DNA of 7,081 nucleotides. Origin: Bifidobacterium breve (GTDB lineage: Bacteria; Actinomycetota; Acidimicrobiia; Acidimicrobiales; Ilumatobacteraceae). Location of the stretch: assembly GCA_943325435.2 (NCBI GenBank), contig CALPPK020000057.1, forward strand, positions 1-7,081. The letters run 5' to 3'. Made by a program: the position numbers and the translations under genes. Positions 1 to 5,909 of this stretch are shown here, in pieces (within the stretch, counting starts at the first letter, position 1; the number at the start of each line of letters is the position of its first letter). Under the pieces are notes generated by a model. It did not search any database. It saw only the letters and a program-made list of their open reading frames with translations, and was not told the DNA's origin.

Positions 1-2
1 GC

Positions 3-353
3 GAGTGGGAACGATCTGAAGTCCGTCAAGAACTGCGTGAACGTGCAGACCGTCTGGTGTTGTCAGAAAAGGTAACTGTCACTGCCGGAACAGAAGAGTT
101 CTTTAACGCCCTCGGTGAAGTAGAACGACACAAGACTCGCACAGGCAAATTTCTTTCTGACGTTGCATGGGTCTACCCCATCGCCTTACTTTTTACTCTT
201 GTGCTTGCGCCATACTTTGCGCGAATCGATGTTCTGCCTCGTGTGCTGATCTCTACCGCACTTATTGGAGCAACAAGTAAATATGCAACTGGCCCATTGC
301 GCACTTGGTGGCGCCGGCGCAAGATGCTGCCCCAAGATTCTTCAGTTAGATAA
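3..353 (+). CDS. C-terminal part of an ABM-domain protein with a two-helix membrane tail (partial, 5' end outside window)
   Basis: The reading frame is open from base 3 to the TAA at 351-353 and has no stop before the window edge, so this is the 3' end of a longer gene (116 residues visible). It begins with a charged stretch (EWERSEVRQELRERA) and a segment ending in EEFF, then has two hydrophobic segments, about residues 53-73 (WVYPIALLFTLVLAP) and 77-98, followed by the basic stretch RTWWRRRK. That order matches proteins annotated as antibiotic biosynthesis monooxygenases of the COG3224 type: a C-terminal ABM half ending in the W...R...E pattern, a linker, then a short membrane anchor with a YP motif. 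The catalytic role of that family is not well defined. The GTG at 57 could serve as a start but would cut the domain, so it is unlikely. The stop lies only 4 bp from the stop of the convergent DCC gene. The family call rests on remembered pattern similarity. Confidence 0.6.
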   Translation, partial: EWERSEVRQELRERADRLVLSEKVTVTAGTEEFFNALGEVERHKTRTGKFLSDVAWVYPIALLFTLVLAPYFARIDVLPRVLISTALIGATSKYATGPLRTWWRRRKMLPQDSSVR

Positions 354-357
354 AGAC

Positions 358-705
358 TTATTGCTGAGGAAGCCCGCAGGCGTTCATACCTAATAGGCGC
401 GAGATGTGCCGACGATTACGAGCTACCAATGAATAGACAACTTGGGCAATAGAGCGCACTCCGGGTAACCCAATTACGACACCAATAGCGCGATACACAC
501 CAGAATCAGCAGATTTTAAAATCGCTGAAACTGCAATGGCACCTTCTAACCGACCAGCATCCGAGACGTACCAAACAGATCCGATGTGGGTAAGGCCGTA
601 TTGATGATGAGAGACAACATCAACAGCAGGCATGTGCGCATTGATCCATCGTGCCGAGGCTTCACAAATACCGCAGTCACCGTCGTAGACAACAACAGGC
701 TTCAT
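358..705 (-). CDS. DCC-family (DUF393, YuxK-like) thiol-disulfide oxidoreductase
   Basis: This 115-residue protein starts with a beta strand and the family signature YDGDCGIC (residues 7-14), which places a CxxC pair at C11 and C14, as in DCC1-like thiol-disulfide oxidoreductases (PF04134). The middle (VWYVSDAGRLEGAIAVSAIL) fits the usual strand-Gly-helix segment. The end (LVARNRRHISRLLGMNACG) matches the typical C-terminal helix with its late cysteine, here C110. The length is normal for the family. There is no signal peptide, so it should be cytoplasmic. Its physiological substrate is unknown for nearly all members. The ATG at 703-705 lies 5 bp after the stop of the ferritin-like gene and has only a weak ribosome-binding sequence, so translation is probably coupled. 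It is the last gene of the leftward block. Confidence in the family is high; the precise function is undefined. Confidence 0.88.
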   Translation of the reverse strand: MKPVVVYDGDCGICEASARWINAHMPAVDVVSHHQYGLTHIGSVWYVSDAGRLEGAIAVSAILKSADSGVYRAIGVVIGLPGVRSIAQVVYSLVARNRRHISRLLGMNACGLPQQ

Positions 706-710
706 GTCAG

Positions 711-1181
711 TTACGCATTCAACAGGTCGAAAACCTGTTGCGCACGACCGGCATGAATAGTCTCTTCGCGGCCGTTGAGACGAAGTAGACGAACTACTTC
801 TTCATCAGTTTCCGCATCGGCCCATCTTTGGTAACCGACATCACCATTCAATTCACCTTGTACAACTGCCGCAAACATTTTTGAATCGATTGTCTCGGGA
901 AGTGGCACAGCGAGCAGTTCAGCTTCTTCTGCAGTGGGCTCCCATTCGTGACCAAGTTTGATACTGACCATGCGAGCAAGACGACGAGCATGTCCACGTT
1001 CCTCAACTGCATTTTTGCGGAGTAAGTCTGCGGCTGTTTCATTTCCCACACGGTCAGCCAGGATGTTGTAGAACAACTCGCCAGCCATCTCAATGCGATA
1101 CATCAGCTTCAGTTCAGGCACTTCAAGTTTTGCAACATCAGCAAGTCCTGCATTTGCAGTAAAGAAATTCAGTTCAGACAT
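711..1181 (-). CDS. Ferritin-like di-iron four-helix-bundle protein (rubrerythrin-like, no rubredoxin domain)
   Basis: The 156-residue product shows the repeated di-iron ligand pattern of the ferritin-like superfamily: E31 (in YRIEMAGE), then E61-x-x-H64 (VEERGHARR), then E110 (QGELNGD), then E140-x-x-H143 (REETIHAGR). These give two E...ExxH half-sites about 79 residues apart, each on a predicted helix pair, with a linker near residues 77-100. There are no CxxC pairs, so the rubredoxin domain of true rubrerythrins is missing. Known members use the carboxylate-bridged di-iron site for peroxide reduction, ferroxidase activity or oxygenation; which applies here cannot be read. The ATG at 1179-1181 comes 2 bp after the FKBP stop codon, and the DCC gene follows after 5 bp, so the three are probably co-transcribed and translationally coupled. 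No signal peptide or membrane segment is visible, so it should be cytoplasmic. Confidence 0.82.
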   Translation of the reverse strand: MSELNFFTANAGLADVAKLEVPELKLMYRIEMAGELFYNILADRVGNETAADLLRKNAVEERGHARRLARMVSIKLGHEWEPTAEEAELLAVPLPETIDSKMFAAVVQGELNGDVGYQRWADAETDEEVVRLLRLNGREETIHAGRAQQVFDLLNA

Positions 1182-1183
1182 CT

Positions 1184-1558
1184 CTAGTTAACGTTCAACA
1201 AGTCGACAACGAAGACGAGTGTTTCGCCACCTTTGATGACTCCGCCTGCACCTTGTGATCCGTACCCGAGATGAGCAGGGATGGTAATGCGACGACGTCC
1301 GCCAACTTTCATACCGGCAACGCCTTGATCCCAACCAGAAATCACTTGACCAGCACCAAGTCGAAATTCAAATGTCTCGTTGCGATCCCATGATGCATCG
1401 AATTGACGTTGTGTGCTCCATGCAACACCCACGTAATGCACTTCTACATTTGTGCCAGCGACTGCTTCTTTACCATCACCGACGGTGATGTCTTCAAGAA
1501 CAAGTTCGGAAGGTGCGTCCCCTGCGGGAATGGAAAGGTCTGGTTTCATTGCGCTCAT
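1184..1558 (-). CDS. FKBP-type peptidyl-prolyl cis-trans isomerase (single domain, cytoplasmic)
   Basis: This is a 124-residue single FKBP domain (PF00254) that catalyses cis-trans isomerisation of prolyl peptide bonds. Residues lining the FK506/proline pocket are present: Y42 (VHYVG), F53-D54 (QFDAS), F63, V72-I73 (GQVISGWDQG), W76, Y99 (HLGYGSQGAGG) and F116 (LVFVVDLL). There is no signal peptide, lipobox or insert-in-flap domain, so it is a minimal cytoplasmic FKBP rather than a SlyD or trigger-factor type. I chose the ATG at 1556-1558 over an in-frame TTG at 1567 because a G-rich AGGTTGGGGG sequence lies just upstream of the ATG and covers the TTG. It is the first gene of a tight trio, with its stop 2 bp from the ferritin-like start. 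A 54-bp gap separates it from menJ upstream, which may hold its own promoter or be read through. Confidence 0.92.
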   Translation of the reverse strand: MSAMKPDLSIPAGDAPSELVLEDITVGDGKEAVAGTNVEVHYVGVAWSTQRQFDASWDRNETFEFRLGAGQVISGWDQGVAGMKVGGRRRITIPAHLGYGSQGAGGVIKGGETLVFVVDLLNVN

Positions 1559-1568
1559 ATCCCCCAAC

Positions 1569-1585
1569 CTATCTGTGCCACATAG
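1569..1585. promoter_or_regulatory. Small imperfect palindrome in the leader of the FKBP operon
   Basis: In the 54-bp gap between menJ and the FKBP gene, the 17-base sequence CTATCTGTGCCACATAG is an imperfect inverted repeat: CTAT pairs with ATAG, one mismatch follows, then two more pairs close a 3-base centre. It ends about 11 bp before the chosen FKBP ATG. It could be an operator or a small leader hairpin. The stem is too short and lacks a T-run, so it is not an intrinsic terminator. The evidence is weak. Confidence 0.2.
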
Positions 1586-1612
1586 TGCTTACACGGGTTG
1601 AAGAGGCGAGGT

Positions 1613-2830
1613 TTATGCCTTGGCGCGAGTGCGTCGCAACACGGGGTCCGCAATGCGTAATGCACCGTCGGCAATTTTCATTACACGACCGGCTGCGCCA
1701 GGAGTTTTTGAATCGATGAGATTTCCCATTACGGCCAAAGTGATGTCGGCAGCCACTTGAGTACCAACTGCAACTCGTAAACCTGGTTTCAACAGCCATG
1801 GATGACCAATGATGAAACTGAATCGACGACCGGTGCGCAAGAAAGCGTCGAACCGTTCGCCCACTAATTCGTTGTACGACTCGGATGCTGTATTCGGATC
1901 TGCAATGAATCGCTCAACCGCCAACATCCCTGATTCAAGTCCGTAGTCAATTCCTTCGCCATTCATTGGGTTCACAAATCCGGCTGCATCTCCGATTGCT
2001 ACCCAACCTGGACCATGGCGTTTCGTACAACTCATCGGAAGTCGCCATGCACGAGGCTTTTCGATGTAGTCACCAAGAGACCATGACTCGCGTACCAATG
2101 TTGCGTACTGATCAAGCAAGGTGTTGAGATTCAATTTCTTGAACCCTTTCATAGTGCTCAGTGCGCCTACGCCGATGTTGACGGTGCCATCGCCCGCAGG
2201 AAACATCCAGCCGTATCCAGGAACCGCGACGCCATGTTCGTCACTAAGGCTGAGACATGCTTCAAGATGACGCTCTGCATGGCGCGGTGTCGGCGCGTAC
2301 GCACGAATCGCAAGACCGAACGGTTCATTCGGATCACGTTCTGCACCCAACATTTTTGCGGCCATTCCTTGAGCTCCTGCAGCCAAAATTGTGAACGGTG
2401 CACGAAACGTTTCGGTTCCTACAGTGACACCGACGACGCGGCCATCTTCAAGAACAGGAAGAGCTTCGGATTCAAATCGCACATCTGCGCCACTTGCAAT
2501 CGCAATATCGAGAAGGTGATTATCGAATCGCTGACGAGGCCACACTGCCCCATGATTCGGAAATCGTGATGTTGTTGGCCATGCAAGTTCACGTTGCTTC
2601 TTGCCGGCAATCATTCGCAGGCCATCAATGCGGTGCGCAACAGAGTGGTCGATACCCAAATCATTCAGAGCCGCAATGGCACGGGGGGTAAGGCCATCAC
2701 CACACACTTTGTCTCGTCCATATGGACCCTTTTCAAAGAGCACCACATTGAGACCGGCTCGCGCAGCAGTAATAGCTGCAGCAGAACCAGCAGGCCCTCC
2801 GCCAATAATAAGAACGTCGTGGCGTTGCAT
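1613..2830 (-). CDS. menJ: MenJ-like menaquinone reductase (geranylgeranyl reductase family flavoprotein)
   Basis: This 405-residue FAD-dependent oxidoreductase is predicted to reduce a double bond in the isoprenoid side chain of menaquinone, as MenJ (Rv0561c) does in mycobacteria at the second (beta) isoprene unit. The N-terminal FAD fold has GGGPAG at 10-15 and the acidic end of strand 2 at E33. The family signature follows: CGDGLTPR at 43-50, PGYGW at 204-208 with an NIGVGALS segment just after, and a second FAD motif GDAAG at 280-284 leading into NPMNGEGIDYGLE. The length is close to that of MenJ (about 408). There is no signal peptide; the family is membrane-associated. The ATG at 2828-2830 has a weak GCAGG about 9 bp upstream. 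No other menaquinone genes are nearby. Related enzymes reduce geranylgeranyl groups of chlorophyll or archaeal lipids, so the substrate is inferred from similarity to the actinobacterial group. Confidence 0.8.
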   Translation of the reverse strand: MQRHDVLIIGGGPAGSAAAITAARAGLNVVLFEKGPYGRDKVCGDGLTPRAIAALNDLGIDHSVAHRIDGLRMIAGKKQRELAWPTTSRFPNHGAVWPRQRFDNHLLDIAIASGADVRFESEALPVLEDGRVVGVTVGTETFRAPFTILAAGAQGMAAKMLGAERDPNEPFGLAIRAYAPTPRHAERHLEACLSLSDEHGVAVPGYGWMFPAGDGTVNIGVGALSTMKGFKKLNLNTLLDQYATLVRESWSLGDYIEKPRAWRLPMSCTKRHGPGWVAIGDAAGFVNPMNGEGIDYGLESGMLAVERFIADPNTASESYNELVGERFDAFLRTGRRFSFIIGHPWLLKPGLRVAVGTQVAADITLAVMGNLIDSKTPGAAGRVMKIADGALRIADPVLRRTRAKA

Positions 2831-2876
2831 GACTACGAGCCTGCCAGATGCACATCCAATCTGCTACCTGCGTACC
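2831..2876. promoter_or_regulatory. 46-bp divergent intergenic region between menJ and the CoA-transferase gene
   Basis: These 46 bases must hold, or lie next to, the start signals for two opposite genes. On the + strand, TACCTG at 2865-2870 is a partial match to a -10 box (TANNNT lacking the final T) and ends 6 bp before the ATG at 2877, which has no Shine-Dalgarno sequence. That is the geometry of a leaderless transcript, common in actinobacteria. I see no convincing -35 box and no clear box for menJ on the other strand. The assignment as a promoter region is positional. Confidence 0.3.
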
Positions 2877-4178
2877 ATGGGACATATGGCTCATATGACA
2901 ATCCCTGAAGCCGTCGCCCTGGTGCGCCCTACGGACACCCTCGCCGTCCCCCTTGGGCCAGGTGTACCCGGTGGATTCATGCATGCACTTGGCGACCGAG
3001 ACGACTATGTGGACCTGCAGATTTCCGGCGCACTAATGCCAGACCTGTATGCCGTTCTTGCCAAAAAAGGTGTGCATTACCGCAGCGGATTTTTTGGACC
3101 TGCTGAGCGTTTTTTGCGTGACTCTGGCGCATCTATCGACTTCGTTCCAGCAGACTTTCGTCGATTCGAACCCATCCTTCAGAAAATGCGACCACGAATC
3201 ATGGCAACAGCAGGCTCTCTACCCGTTGACGGTTGGGTGAGTTTGTCCGTACATGCCGGCGCAACAATTGATGAAATTCATCGAGCCAGTGCGGATCCGG
3301 AACGAATCCTTCTTGTGGAAGTGAGCGAACACTTTCCGCGTACTTTCGGAGTTGCATCTCATGAACATCGCGTTCACGTTGACGCTATTGACTGCCTCAT
3401 CGAGACAGACCGGACTCCGTTGAACTTGGCAGATACAGACCCAAGCGACGCAGAACGAACAATTGCAGATATCGCCTTGACGTTTATTCAATCTGGAAGC
3501 ACATTGCAAACAGGAATCGGGGGCATTCCGAATCAGATTGCACTCTCGCTTGCTGCAAGTGACTTGGGAAATTTTGGTGTGCATTCAGAAATGTTCACCA
3601 CCGGCCTTATGCGTCTACACCAGGCCGGAAAAGTTACAAACAACAAAGGCAGCAAGTTCGATGGGTTTTCACCTACTACGTTTGCAGCCGGAATTCCAGA
3701 GCTATACACATGGCTTCACAACAACGACGCAGTTCGTTTCTTACCAGTAAAGATTGTGAACTCACCCGAACTAATTGCTAGCAATCGCAACATGGTCACT
3801 ATCAACGGTGCCCTAGCTGTCGACCTTGCTGGGCAAGTTGTTGCAGACACCATCGGTGGCACGCAATTCAGTGGCGTTGGGGGTCATGAAGATTTTGTAT
3901 CCGGACCAGGGCTTGACGCCACCGACAGGAGCCTTATCTGTTTGCCCTCCACCACAATGATTAATGGTGTTCTGACGAGTCGCATCATGGGCATTCTTCC
4001 TGCAGGAAGTGTCGTCAGTACTCCGCGTCATCAAGTGGACACAATCATTACTGAGTTTGGTGTTGCTGAATTGGAAGGCCGCACAATTCGTGAGCGTGCG
4101 CAATCACTAGCGGCTATTGCGCATCCGCAGTTTCGCGACGAACTTCTTCAGAGCGCTGAGTCGTGGCCTCGGGATTAA
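2877..4178 (+). CDS. Acetyl-CoA hydrolase / CoA-transferase family protein (4-hydroxybutyrate CoA-transferase-like)
   Basis: The 433-residue product belongs to the acetyl-CoA hydrolase/transferase family (PF02550 plus the C-terminal PF13336), which moves CoA between acyl groups or hydrolyses acyl-CoA. Key features are the glycine-rich QTGIGGIPNQ (G213 onward), then FGVHSEMFTTG, where E238 is the expected catalytic glutamate that forms the glutamyl-CoA thioester, then GKVTNNKG and the C-terminal ITEFGVAELEGRTIRERA and AIAHPQFRDEL typical of these enzymes. The length is normal. The N-terminus is ambiguous because in-frame ATGs occur at 2877, 2886 and 2895 (MGHMAHM). I took the first, which has no ribosome-binding site but sits behind a possible -10 box. 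The frame is also open upstream to 2601, but that part is antisense to menJ and is not real. The 3' end overlaps the PAP2 gene by 65 bp. The acyl substrate cannot be predicted. Confidence 0.88.
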   Translation: MGHMAHMTIPEAVALVRPTDTLAVPLGPGVPGGFMHALGDRDDYVDLQISGALMPDLYAVLAKKGVHYRSGFFGPAERFLRDSGASIDFVPADFRRFEPILQKMRPRIMATAGSLPVDGWVSLSVHAGATIDEIHRASADPERILLVEVSEHFPRTFGVASHEHRVHVDAIDCLIETDRTPLNLADTDPSDAERTIADIALTFIQSGSTLQTGIGGIPNQIALSLAASDLGNFGVHSEMFTTGLMRLHQAGKVTNNKGSKFDGFSPTTFAAGIPELYTWLHNNDAVRFLPVKIVNSPELIASNRNMVTINGALAVDLAGQVVADTIGGTQFSGVGGHEDFVSGPGLDATDRSLICLPSTTMINGVLTSRIMGILPAGSVVSTPRHQVDTIITEFGVAELEGRTIRERAQSLAAIAHPQFRDELLQSAESWPRD

Positions 4179-4827
4179 GCCCGAGCGCTGTGTACAAACC
4201 AATCACTGCTAACAGTGAGATCGCACCTACTGCAAAACCAGCCACTAGATCAGTAGGCCAATGTGTCCTGATAAGCCACGACGAAACACCAACAATCAAA
4301 CTTGCAATGACAACTAGTTGTAAAGCAGTTCGTCGGGCGCGCGTTCCGGCATAGGTGAAATACCACGCGACATATCCCCACAGCGCAACACAGTTAGCAG
4401 CGTGCCCTGATGGGAACGCCATCTCGTCTTGCCCAATCATCATTCGGCTCCAAAAATTCTCGTATTGATACGGAAAAATTCTTCCAACGGAAATTTTCAA
4501 TGCCCCAGCAATTCCCGTCTCAAAAAGAAGAACTATCACGAATCCGGCGATGGGCACCCACGAACGTCTCTTCCAGGACAACCACCCAAGAATTGGAAGA
4601 CAAATGGTAAGAATGATTCCGCGCAATCCAAACATGACGGTGACCGAGAAAAAATCATGCGGAGCATTGATCTCTCGCGCTACTTCTCGAGCCGACCTAT
4701 CAAATTCGGACAGAGTTCCGCGAGACACAACTTGTTGGATCAGAATCGCCAAAACAAGACACGCAGCTGTCGTGTAGCTAAATAGGCGGCGGGCTGTCAA
4801 CATCAGCAACCATTTTGCCTCGTCCAT
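4114..4827 (-). CDS. PAP2-family membrane phosphatase with atypical active site
   Basis: This 237-residue integral membrane protein has about six hydrophobic segments and the PAP2 (type 2 phosphatidic acid phosphatase, PF01569) layout. Motif C2 is intact: P139-S-G-H142 (FPSGHA). Motif C3 has H189 and D193 (THWPTDLVAG), and motif C1 has K111 and G115-R116 (KISVGRIFP). Two canonical phosphate-binding arginines are replaced: in KxxxxxxRP the R is F118, and in SRxxxxxH the R is S183. R116 and R187 lie close by and might substitute. Likely substrates for the family are undecaprenyl pyrophosphate or lipid phosphates, but activity here is uncertain. The frame is open up to an ATG at 4998, but that would run over the amidohydrolase's metal-binding region. 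The ATG at 4825-4827 (or the GTGs at 4830 and 4833) is preferred, with GAGAAG upstream. The polar C-terminal tail lies within the 65-bp overlap with the CoA-transferase gene. Confidence 0.82.
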   Translation of the reverse strand: MDEAKWLLMLTARRLFSYTTAACLVLAILIQQVVSRGTLSEFDRSAREVAREINAPHDFFSVTVMFGLRGIILTICLPILGWLSWKRRSWVPIAGFVIVLLFETGIAGALKISVGRIFPYQYENFWSRMMIGQDEMAFPSGHAANCVALWGYVAWYFTYAGTRARRTALQLVVIASLIVGVSSWLIRTHWPTDLVAGFAVGAISLLAVIGLYTALGLNPEATTQRSEEVRRETADAQ

Positions 4828-4896
4828 CACCACATTTTGTGTCACTTCTCGAAATACCACGCCAGTACGCCTTAGTGGATCAACAGGTACTAGAAC
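4828..4896. promoter_or_regulatory. 69-bp divergent intergenic region between the PAP2 and amidohydrolase genes
   Basis: Both genes start outward from this stretch, so their promoters should lie in or beside it. I see an AGG at 4885-4887, 9 bp before the amidohydrolase ATG, as a modest ribosome-binding site, and GAGAAG on the other strand for PAP2. A short palindrome, CACATTTTGTG (4831-4841), touches the possible PAP2 GTG starts. No convincing -35/-10 pair was found on either strand. Confidence 0.3.
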
Positions 4897-5898
4897 ATGC
4901 ACATGAATAGTTACGCACCCGGAACCCCTGAATGGTTTAGTCAAGTCCAAGAAGAAGTGATTGACCCTGCTCGACGCATCGTTGACCCACACCACCATTT
5001 ATGGCCAATCGGCGGCTCATTGCCCTATGGACTCGACCAACTACATGACGATGCAACGTCAGGCCATCTCATTGAGAAAACCGTCTTCATCGAATGTGGC
5101 GCCAGTTACCGCAAAGACGGACCAGCACACCTTGCTCCAGTCGGCGAAACAGAGTTCGTGACCGGAGAGTCATTACGAGACCCAACGCATCTCATCTCGG
5201 GCATCGTTGCTCATGCAGATCTGAGTCGCGATGACCTCAACGAAATTCTTGATGCACACACAAAAGCAAGTCACGGCCTTCTGCGCGGAATTCGTGATGC
5301 GCTTGCCCGCGCTGACCACCCTGAGGCTTTGACAATTCCTGGCGGCGCAATAAAAGACCTATTCAAGAACGCAAACTTTCGGCGCGGTGTCGCAACTCTT
5401 GGAGAACGTGGTCTGACATACGACTCGTGGCATTACCACTACCAGAATTCGGAATTTTTGGAACTAGCCCGCGCAGTACCTTCTACGACAATGGTGCTCG
5501 ATCATTTCGGTACACCTCTCGGTGTTGGCCCATACGAATCACAACGAGACGAGATATTTACTCAATGGAAGAGAGACATCGCAGATATCGCACAATGCTC
5601 CAATGTGGTTGCAAAACTAGGCGGGCTCGCGATGCCTGACAATGGTTTCGGTTGGCATACCGCAGAAAGACCTCCCACATCTGATGAATTCATTGCGGCG
5701 CAGCAGAAATACTTTGATCACACCATCGAATGTTTCGGGCCAGATCGCTGCATGTTCGAATCAAACTTCCCTATTGATCGTTTTTCCTTGTCATACACCG
5801 TTGTATGGAACGCCTTCAAGAAGATGACTGCATCATTCTCTGAAACAGAGAAAGATGCGTTGTTCCGTGGTACTGCAACACGTATCTACTCGCTGTAG
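4897..5898 (+). CDS. Amidohydrolase-2 family TIM-barrel metal-dependent hydrolase (COG3618-like)
   Basis: The 333-residue protein fits the amidohydrolase-2 family (PF04909), a TIM barrel binding a divalent metal. Strand 1 carries the metal motif DPHHHLW (H32 and H34). Further family landmarks follow: HGLLRGIRDAL after the third strand, LDHFG with H203, VVAKLGGLAM, and the late FESNFPID (E288 to D294), where most relatives have a G-S-D-x-P type sequence. The fold is shared with L-fuconolactonase and 2-pyrone-4,6-dicarboxylate lactonase, so a lactonase or a C-C/C-N hydrolase is plausible, but the substrate is unknown. There is no signal peptide, so it should be cytoplasmic. The ATG at 4897 has AGG 9 bp upstream; a second ATG at 4903 is possible. 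It faces the PAP2 gene across 69 bp and ends 11 bp from the stop of the convergent oleD-like gene, so it appears to be transcribed alone. Confidence 0.85.
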   Translation: MHMNSYAPGTPEWFSQVQEEVIDPARRIVDPHHHLWPIGGSLPYGLDQLHDDATSGHLIEKTVFIECGASYRKDGPAHLAPVGETEFVTGESLRDPTHLISGIVAHADLSRDDLNEILDAHTKASHGLLRGIRDALARADHPEALTIPGGAIKDLFKNANFRRGVATLGERGLTYDSWHYHYQNSEFLELARAVPSTTMVLDHFGTPLGVGPYESQRDEIFTQWKRDIADIAQCSNVVAKLGGLAMPDNGFGWHTAERPPTSDEFIAAQQKYFDHTIECFGPDRCMFESNFPIDRFSLSYTVVWNAFKKMTASFSETEKDALFRGTATRIYSL

Positions 5899-5909
5899 AA
5901 ACTCTTCGG

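Noticed and set aside
57..353. Complete 98-residue gene starting at the GTG at 57
   Set aside because: The frame is open upstream to the window edge, and the residues before 57 continue the expected domain pattern, so it is the end of a longer gene.
1559..1567. TTG start for the FKBP at 1567
   Set aside because: The G-run that would serve as ribosome-binding site for the ATG at 1558 covers this TTG, and the three extra residues are not part of the FKBP fold.
2234..2569. 111-codon + strand open frame inside menJ
   Set aside because: It is antisense to a well-recognised gene, rich in Cys, Arg and Thr as a shadow frame would be, and has no motif.
2601..2876. N-terminal extension of the CoA-transferase by 92 codons
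   Set aside because: It lies wholly antisense to the conserved FAD-binding N-terminus of menJ, reads as basic low-plausibility sequence, and the family's N-terminus begins near the ATG cluster at 2877-2895.
4831..4841. CACATTTTGTG palindrome as an operator
   Set aside because: Only four base pairs per arm, which is expected by chance; it also overlaps possible PAP2 start codons.
4828..4998. N-terminal extension of the PAP2 protein to an ATG at 4998
   Set aside because: It would overlap the amidohydrolase start and its DPHHHLW motif. The extension has no membrane or family character, and ATG/GTG starts exist at 4827-4833.
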